The translations under genes and the position numbers were made by a program. 40,013 nucleotides of DNA from VGDP01 sp964530335 (GTDB lineage Bacteria > Pseudomonadota > Alphaproteobacteria > SP197). The stretch's first letter is position 1, and each line of letters opens with the position of its first letter. Below are positions 35,064-40,013 of the stretch, in pieces. The notes below the pieces were generated by a model that had not been told where the DNA came from, ran no database searches, and saw nothing but the letters and a program-made list of their open reading frames with translations. The stretch covers positions 1 through 40,013 of the forward strand of contig CAZGYG010000019.1 of the NCBI GenBank assembly GCA_964530335.1, in the 5' to 3' direction.

Positions 35064-36386
35064 TCAGCCGATCGCGCGCAAGAGCTCCGCGCGCTCGCCC
35101 AGCACCTCGTCGAGCGCCTTGGCCAGGGCGTCGAACTCGGCCTCGCCCATGGGCAGCGACAGCACGATGAAGCCGCGCCGCGCCATGTAGATGCCGCGCG
35201 CCAGCATGTCGAGGTGGATCAGGTCGAGCGCCCGCTTGTCGTCGCGGTAGGAATCTTCCGGGGTGCGCACCGGACCGGGGTTGACGTGCAGGTTCATCAT
35301 CGAGCCGCGCCCGGTGACGATGACCGGCACGCGATGGCGCCCGGCGATGGCGTTGAGCCGTTCGCGCAATCGCTCGCCCCGCTCGTTGAGCGCGACCGCC
35401 GCCTCGGGCGTGTAGACCTTGGTCAGCCCGGTGGCGCCCGCCGCCATGGTCAGGACGTTGTTGTTGAACGTGCCGGCGTGGGGAAACGCGTTTTCGCTGC
35501 GCGGATCGAACCGTTCCATGATCGCGCGCTTGCCGCCGAACGCCCCGAACGTCAGCCCGCCGCCCAGGTACTTGCCGAGCGCGGTCATGTCGGGAATGAC
35601 GCCGATCGCCTGCTGCAACCCGCCCGGCGCGAGGCGCGAGGTCATCACCTCGTCGAAGATCAGCACGATGCCCGAGGCACTCGCCTCCTCGCGCAGCATC
35701 TGGAGGAACGGCAGCTCGCCCGGCAGGCAGCCGGCCGAGCCCATCAGCGGCTCGACCGTGATCGAGGCGAGCCGGGCCGCGTTGGCGCGGATCAGGGCGC
35801 GCGTGCCCTCGACGTCGTTGTACGGGGCGAGGACGGTCTCGAACGGCGCGTTCAGCGGCGTGCCGCCGTGGGCGTAGTAGAAGCAGCCGCCGTGGTAGCC
35901 GCCGTCGAACACCATCATCGCCGGGCGCCCCGTGACCGCGCGCGCGGTCAGGATCGCGAACAGGTTGGCCTCGGTGCCCGAGTTGCAGAAGCGCACCAGC
36001 TCGAGCGAGGGAATGCGCTGGGTCAGCGCGGTCGCGAGCTCGCCTTCGTAGCGGTTGGGCGCGCCGAGCACGATGCCCGAGGCGAGCGCCTCGCGCACCG
36101 CCTCCTGGATCAGCGGGTTGGAATGGCCATAGAGCCCGGCCGTGTATTCGCACAAGAAGTCGATGTACTTGCGCCCGTCGGCGTCCCACACGTAGCAGCC
36201 TTCGCCCTTGACCACCGTCGCCGGGTAGGGCGGGAAGTGCAGCACCGTGCGCGTGTTGCCCCCGGGCATGACGCGGGCGTTGGCCTGGTTGCGGCGGCGA
36301 CTTTCGGGCGTCGCCGCCACGTAGGATTGCTCCGCCTCCTGGTAGGCGGTTTCGAGATCGAGGTTGCGCAGCGCTCGGGCGTTCAT
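35064..36386 (-). CDS. PLP-dependent class III aminotransferase (glutamate-1-semialdehyde aminomutase-like)
   Basis: A 440-residue fold-type I PLP enzyme. The cofactor lysine is Lys272 in TALGKYLGGG, with Asp245-Glu-Val and the Tyr164-His165 stacking pair; SGTEAN (136-141) binds phosphate. It resembles HemL-like aminomutases but differs enough that a catabolic transaminase or aminomutase is more likely than tetrapyrrole synthesis. I chose the ATG at 36386 because GGGAG lies 6 bases upstream; an ATG at 36392 sits on the ribosome site. It is third in an operon with the cupin and M24-like genes. Confidence 0.87.
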   Translation of the reverse strand: MNARALRNLDLETAYQEAEQSYVAATPESRRRNQANARVMPGGNTRTVLHFPPYPATVVKGEGCYVWDADGRKYIDFLCEYTAGLYGHSNPLIQEAVREALASGIVLGAPNRYEGELATALTQRIPSLELVRFCNSGTEANLFAILTARAVTGRPAMMVFDGGYHGGCFYYAHGGTPLNAPFETVLAPYNDVEGTRALIRANAARLASITVEPLMGSAGCLPGELPFLQMLREEASASGIVLIFDEVMTSRLAPGGLQQAIGVIPDMTALGKYLGGGLTFGAFGGKRAIMERFDPRSENAFPHAGTFNNNVLTMAAGATGLTKVYTPEAAVALNERGERLRERLNAIAGRHRVPVIVTGRGSMMNLHVNPGPVRTPEDSYRDDKRALDLIHLDMLARGIYMARRGFIVLSLPMGEAEFDALAKALDEVLGERAELLRAIG

Positions 36387-36400
36387 GGTCATCTCCCGGT

Positions 36401-37561
36401 TCAGCGGCAGACATGATACGCGAGCGGCCGGCGGGACAACACCTCGGCGCCCGTGGGGCCGACGATCACCGTGTGGCCCGCCGACATGGCAAGCCCCGTC
36501 GCGCGATCGGCGAGAATGGCGTGCAGGAACAGCACCATGCCCGGTTCCGCCGGCCATGGGTTGCCGCTGTAGAGCATGGGCGGCACGTCCATCCACGAGG
36601 GCTTGAACGTGGCGCCGAGCGAATAGCCGCACGCGGCGAAGCGGGCGTGTTGATAGCCGGCCGCGTCGTAGACCCGGCGATGGGCGTCGTCGACCTCGCC
36701 GAGCGCCCGGCCCGGCTTGACCGCCTCGGTCATGGCCTGGAGCGCGTCCCGCGTCGCCTCGAACATGCGCTCCTGGCGCGGATCGCCGGCGCCGATCGCC
36801 ACCGTGCGCATCAGGCAGGCGTGGTAGCGCCGCACGGACGCCGAATACTCGGCGGTGAGCTGGTCCGTGGTGGCGATGACCTGCGAGCCGGCGCTGCCGC
36901 GCGCGAGCAAGGCGCGCTCGCCGATGCCGAGGACGCCGAGATCCGGGTTCCAATCGCCGCCGCCCTTGAGGATCGCCGCGGCCATGGCGGCGCCGACCTC
37001 GCCCTCGGCCCGGCCCGGGCGCGCCGCGCCGAGCAGCGCGTCGAGCGCATCGTCGCAGAGCGCGGCCGCGCGCCGGACGTAGGCTTGCTCGGCCGGCGAC
37101 TTGACGACGCGCAGGGCGCGCACGAGGTCGGAGGCGTCCTCGAGCCGGCAGAACCGCGCCAGTCCCTTGCGCACGAGCTCCCAGTTGCGCGGCGTCAACC
37201 CGTACGTGTTGAGCTCGATGCCGACGCGCGCGCCGCTCAGCCCCAACTCGGCGAGGATGGCGCGGAGCTCGCGCGCCGGGTTCGCCCCTTCCCGGTCGAA
37301 CCACAGGCGCACGTCCTCGATGACCGAGGTGATGCGGGCCTGCTCGAGGTCCGGCCGGCGCGTCAGCAGCACATAGGGCCGGTCGTCGGCGGTCAGCACG
37401 CCCGCCTGGAAGAACACGTAGCCCGACGAATCGAACCCGGTCAGCCAGTAGTGGCTTTCCTGGCTGAACACGAGCAGCGCGTCGAGCCCGCGCTCCGCGA
37501 TCGCGGCCCGCGCCTTGGCCTGGCGGGCCGCGTACTCCGAGCGCTCGAAGTGCAGCGCCAC
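36401..37561 (-). CDS. M24 (creatinase / Xaa-Pro peptidase fold) protein lacking metal ligands
   Basis: A 386-residue protein with a creatinase-like N-domain (1-160) and a pita-bread C-domain. The usual five metal ligands are replaced. The DxxR-type site reads YHACLMRT (246-253), the GHG histidine site reads CGYSLG (311-316), and the glutamate sites hold LHAI (346-349) and GHTV (362-365). So it is not a metallopeptidase. Related metal-free members cleave C-N bonds in small molecules (creatinase, ectoine hydrolase DoeA). The start is GTG at 37561, five bases after the cupin stop, with AGGGG upstream. A ring-opening or amidine-type hydrolase is a reasonable guess. Confidence 0.83.
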   Translation of the reverse strand: MALHFERSEYAARQAKARAAIAERGLDALLVFSQESHYWLTGFDSSGYVFFQAGVLTADDRPYVLLTRRPDLEQARITSVIEDVRLWFDREGANPARELRAILAELGLSGARVGIELNTYGLTPRNWELVRKGLARFCRLEDASDLVRALRVVKSPAEQAYVRRAAALCDDALDALLGAARPGRAEGEVGAAMAAAILKGGGDWNPDLGVLGIGERALLARGSAGSQVIATTDQLTAEYSASVRRYHACLMRTVAIGAGDPRQERMFEATRDALQAMTEAVKPGRALGEVDDAHRRVYDAAGYQHARFAACGYSLGATFKPSWMDVPPMLYSGNPWPAEPGMVLFLHAILADRATGLAMSAGHTVIVGPTGAEVLSRRPLAYHVCR

Positions 37562-37566
37562 GGCCC

Positions 37567-37923
37567 CTATTCCATGCCGTGACGCTTGCGCCAGTCGACC
37601 GGATACACCGAATAGAAAATGGTGGCCTTGTCGCCCATGTAGACGAGCGGCGTGTGCGCGGGGATCCAGAACACGTCGCCCGGCCCGCCCTCGAACATCT
37701 CGCCGCCGGCCTTCATCTTGTACTTGCCTTCGAGCACGCAGATGAACTCGTCGTAGAGGACGGTCCATTCCACCGCGCAACCATCGAACTTGGCGATGCC
37801 GCCGCCCATGGTCGTCGACTGGTCGGTGGTGACCAGGCGGGCGATCTCGGCGGTGCCCGGCCCCTTGTGGCCGAAGGGCACGAACTTGATGTCCTTGCGT
37901 TTGAAGTGCAGCGTCTTGGCCAC
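37567..37923 (-). CDS. EutQ-like cupin-domain protein
   Basis: A 118-residue single cupin. The strand pattern EWTVLYDEFICVLEGKYKM followed by GGPGDVFWIPAHTPLVYMG is the DUF861/EutQ-like arrangement with a Glu-rich first motif. The frame extends to 37956, but the GTG at 37923 has AGGGGAA 6 bases upstream and starts MAKTLHFKRKD. Such cupins appear beside ethanolamine and other amine catabolic genes with unclear role. It is first in the cupin-M24-aminotransferase operon and divergent from the oxidoreductase at 38052. Confidence 0.82.
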   Translation of the reverse strand: MAKTLHFKRKDIKFVPFGHKGPGTAEIARLVTTDQSTTMGGGIAKFDGCAVEWTVLYDEFICVLEGKYKMKAGGEMFEGGPGDVFWIPAHTPLVYMGDKATIFYSVYPVDWRKRHGME

Positions 37924-38051
37924 GGTGTTCCCCTGTCGAGCGGATCGCGTATACAAGGCGAGCCTAGCGGACGCGCGCCCGGCGGGAAAGCGCGGCTTGT
38001 CGAAGGCGGCTGCGCCGTGGCACGAATCCCCGAAGTCGCGCCCGGAGGACC

Positions 38052-40013
38052 ATGACCACGTTCCCCCACCTGTTCTCGCCGATCCGCATCGGCCAGGTCA
38101 CGATCCGCAACCGCATCATGTCCACGGGGCACGACACCATGCTGCCCCACGCCGGCAAGGTGTCCGACGCGCTCGTCGCCTACCACGCGGCGCGGGCGCG
38201 GGGCGGCGTCGGGTTGATCGTCATCCAGGTCTCGGCGGTACACGACTCGGCGCGCTACTCCGCGCATGTGCTGATGGGGACGACCGACGAGGCGATCCCC
38301 GGCTACCAACGCCTGGTCCAGGCGATCCACGGCCACGGCGCGAAGGTGTTCGGCCAGCTCTTCCATCCGGGGCGCGAGATCATGGAGGGCCAGGACGGCA
38401 GCCTGCCGCCGGCGTTCTCGGCCTCGGCGGCGCCGACCGACCGGTTCCACGTGATTCCGGCGCCCATGTCGCGGCGCCTGATCCGCGACGTCGTCGCCGG
38501 CTACGCCGCCACGGCGCGCCGCATGAAGACCGCCGGCCTCGACGGCGCCGAGATCGTGGCCAGCCACGGCTACCTGCCGGCGCAGTTCCTCAACCCGCGC
38601 ACCAACGACCGGGTCGACGAGTACGGCGGCGGGCCCGCGAACCGGCTGCGGTTCCTGGCCGAGGTCGCCGCCGCGATCCGCGCCGCGGTGGGGCCGGATT
38701 TCGTGGTCGGCCTGCGCATCACGGGCGACGAGATGGGCCACGACGGCCTGAAGGAGAGCGAGGCGCTGGAGGCGATCGCGGCGCTCGAGGCGGAAGGGTG
38801 GCTCGACTACTACAACGTCATCGCCGGGTCCTCGGCCTCGCTCGCCGGCGCGATCCACATCGCGCCGCCGATGGCCATCGCGGCCACCGGCTACGTCGCG
38901 CCGTTCGCCGCCGCGGTGAAGGCGAAGGTCAAGCGCCCGGTCCTGGTCGCCGGGCGCATCAACCAGCCCCAGATCGCCGAGCGCATCATCGCCGCGGGCC
39001 ACGCCGACATGTGCGGCATGACCCGCGCCTTGATCGCCGACCCGGAGATGCCCAACAAGGCCGCGGCCGGACGCGCCGACGACATCCGCGCGTGCATCGC
39101 GTGCAACCAGGCGTGCATCGGGCACTTCCACCTGGGCTTCCCGATCAGCTGCATCCAGCACCCGGAGACCGGGCGCGAGCTCATGTACGGCACGCGCCAG
39201 CCGGCGGCGCGGCGGCGCAAGGTGCTGGTGGCGGGCGGCGGACCCGGCGGCATGAAGGCCGCCGCCGTGGCGGCCGAGCGCGGCCACGACGTGACGCTCT
39301 ACGAACGCACGGGGCGGCTCGGCGGCCAGGTGCTGCTGGCCCAGCTCCTGCCCGGCCGCGCCGAGTTCGGCGGGCTGGTCACCAACCTCGCGCGCGAGGT
39401 CGAGCAGGCGGGCGTGCGCGTCGCGCGCGACACCGAAGTCACCCCGGCGCTGATCGCGCGCGAGAAGCCGGACGCGGTGATCGTCGCCACCGGCGGACGG
39501 CCGCGCCGGCCGGCGGTCGAAGGCGAGGGGGACGCCCACGTGGTCGACGCCTGGCAGGTGCTCAAGGGCGAGGCCAACGTCGGCAAGTCGGTGGTCGTCG
39601 CCGACTGGCGCTGCGACTGGATCGGGCTGGGGTTGGCCGAGAAGTTCGCGCGCGACGGCTGCCGCGTGCGCCTCGCGGTCAACGGCTACATGGCGGGCGA
39701 GATGATCCACCGCTACGTGCGCGACCAGTGGGTCGGCACGCTGCACAAGCTCGGCGTCGAGGTCATCCCGTACGCCCGGCTCGCGGGCGTCGATGCCACG
39801 ACCGTCTACTTGCAGCACGCGACCAGTGGCGAGCCGGTCCTGTGCGAGGACGTGGATACCCTTGTGCTGGCCCAGGGCCAGGATCGCGAGGGCACGCTTC
39901 CCGACGCGCTCGAGGATTACGAGGGCGAGCTCCACGTCATCGGCGATTGCCTGGCGGCGCGCACGGCCGAGGAAGCCGTGCTCGAAGGGCTCAAGGCCGG
40001 CAACGCGGTGTGA
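38052..40013 (+). CDS. NADH:flavin oxidoreductase of the trimethylamine dehydrogenase / N-methylproline demethylase type
   Basis: A 653-residue two-part enzyme. The N-terminal Old-Yellow-Enzyme TIM barrel (1-340) binds FMN. A [4Fe-4S] motif has Cys348, Cys351, Cys355 and Cys367 (CIACNQACIG...SC). The C-terminal part starts a Rossmann FAD/NAD domain at VLVAGGGPGG (about 391-400). Close groups include trimethylamine/dimethylamine dehydrogenase, dimethylglycine enzyme DgcA and N-methylproline demethylase; 2,4-dienoyl-CoA reductase is the main alternative. GGAGG lies 4 bases before the ATG. It ends exactly at the window's last base with TGA. Confidence 0.87.
   Translation: MTTFPHLFSPIRIGQVTIRNRIMSTGHDTMLPHAGKVSDALVAYHAARARGGVGLIVIQVSAVHDSARYSAHVLMGTTDEAIPGYQRLVQAIHGHGAKVFGQLFHPGREIMEGQDGSLPPAFSASAAPTDRFHVIPAPMSRRLIRDVVAGYAATARRMKTAGLDGAEIVASHGYLPAQFLNPRTNDRVDEYGGGPANRLRFLAEVAAAIRAAVGPDFVVGLRITGDEMGHDGLKESEALEAIAALEAEGWLDYYNVIAGSSASLAGAIHIAPPMAIAATGYVAPFAAAVKAKVKRPVLVAGRINQPQIAERIIAAGHADMCGMTRALIADPEMPNKAAAGRADDIRACIACNQACIGHFHLGFPISCIQHPETGRELMYGTRQPAARRRKVLVAGGGPGGMKAAAVAAERGHDVTLYERTGRLGGQVLLAQLLPGRAEFGGLVTNLAREVEQAGVRVARDTEVTPALIAREKPDAVIVATGGRPRRPAVEGEGDAHVVDAWQVLKGEANVGKSVVVADWRCDWIGLGLAEKFARDGCRVRLAVNGYMAGEMIHRYVRDQWVGTLHKLGVEVIPYARLAGVDATTVYLQHATSGEPVLCEDVDTLVLAQGQDREGTLPDALEDYEGELHVIGDCLAARTAEEAVLEGLKAGNAV

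Noticed and set aside
35064..36386. hemL (tetrapyrrole glutamate-1-semialdehyde aminomutase)
   Set aside because: PLP motifs match the class but the operon context is amine catabolism and several family-typical segments differ, so I give no hemL symbol.

Overview
The window is very GC-rich, tightly packed DNA that looks like a chromosome segment of an alphaproteobacterium, probably Rhodospirillales-like. The basis is the ClpS-ClpA pair, a phasin gene with PhaR-type operators, catabolic genes of methylated amines, and overlapping ATGA/GTGA gene junctions. The rank is an inference from gene content, not from a marker gene. One 100-N scaffold gap lies at 5958-6057.

Layout. 1-299: the end of an unknown gene and a palindromic repeat. 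300-4050: a ThDP-dependent decarboxylase/synthase-like enzyme (-) divergent from a CocE/NonD hydrolase (+). 4282-13893: a plus-strand cluster with an MttB-superfamily protein, a broken Rieske start, an assembly gap, a DUF2442 gene, a Rieske oxygenase, a D-2-hydroxyacid dehydrogenase and sarcosine oxidase soxB-D-A-G. A Fe(II)/2-oxoglutarate dioxygenase follows at 14108-15169. 15170-16010: an array of palindromic repeats that encloses a GIY-YIG nuclease gene. 16013-20864 (-): a polyamine-type ABC importer operon ending in a PhyH dioxygenase. 21095-24555 (-): clpA, clpS and a phasin gene. 24798-29770 (-): a lipoprotein, an FAD amine oxidoreductase, a D,D-carboxypeptidase with SPOR domain, and an amidase. 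29877-35053 (+): a crotonase, an NDP-forming acyl-CoA synthetase, a HigBA-type toxin-antitoxin pair, and purA. 35064-37923 (-): aminotransferase, M24-fold protein and cupin operon, divergent from a dimethylamine-dehydrogenase/N-methylproline-demethylase-like oxidoreductase (38052-40013).

How it fits together. The importer, MttB-like protein, Rieske oxygenase, SoxBDAG, FAD amine oxidase and TMADH-like enzyme all point to stepwise oxidation of quaternary or N-methylated amines as carbon and nitrogen sources. Exact substrates cannot be read from sequence.

Most unusual structure. (1) A family of about 100-bp palindromic elements, one of which (15217-15315) folds on paper into a complete three-arm cloverleaf with no unpaired linker. 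Two copies flank a GIY-YIG nuclease gene in a regular array with matching 63-bp spacers. (2) Two small TA-type modules (DUF4160?/DUF2442 and HigB/HigA) each sit at the edge of a metabolic gene, and a second, diverged copy of that gene's end lies on the other side of the module. This suggests insertion with regeneration of the gene end.
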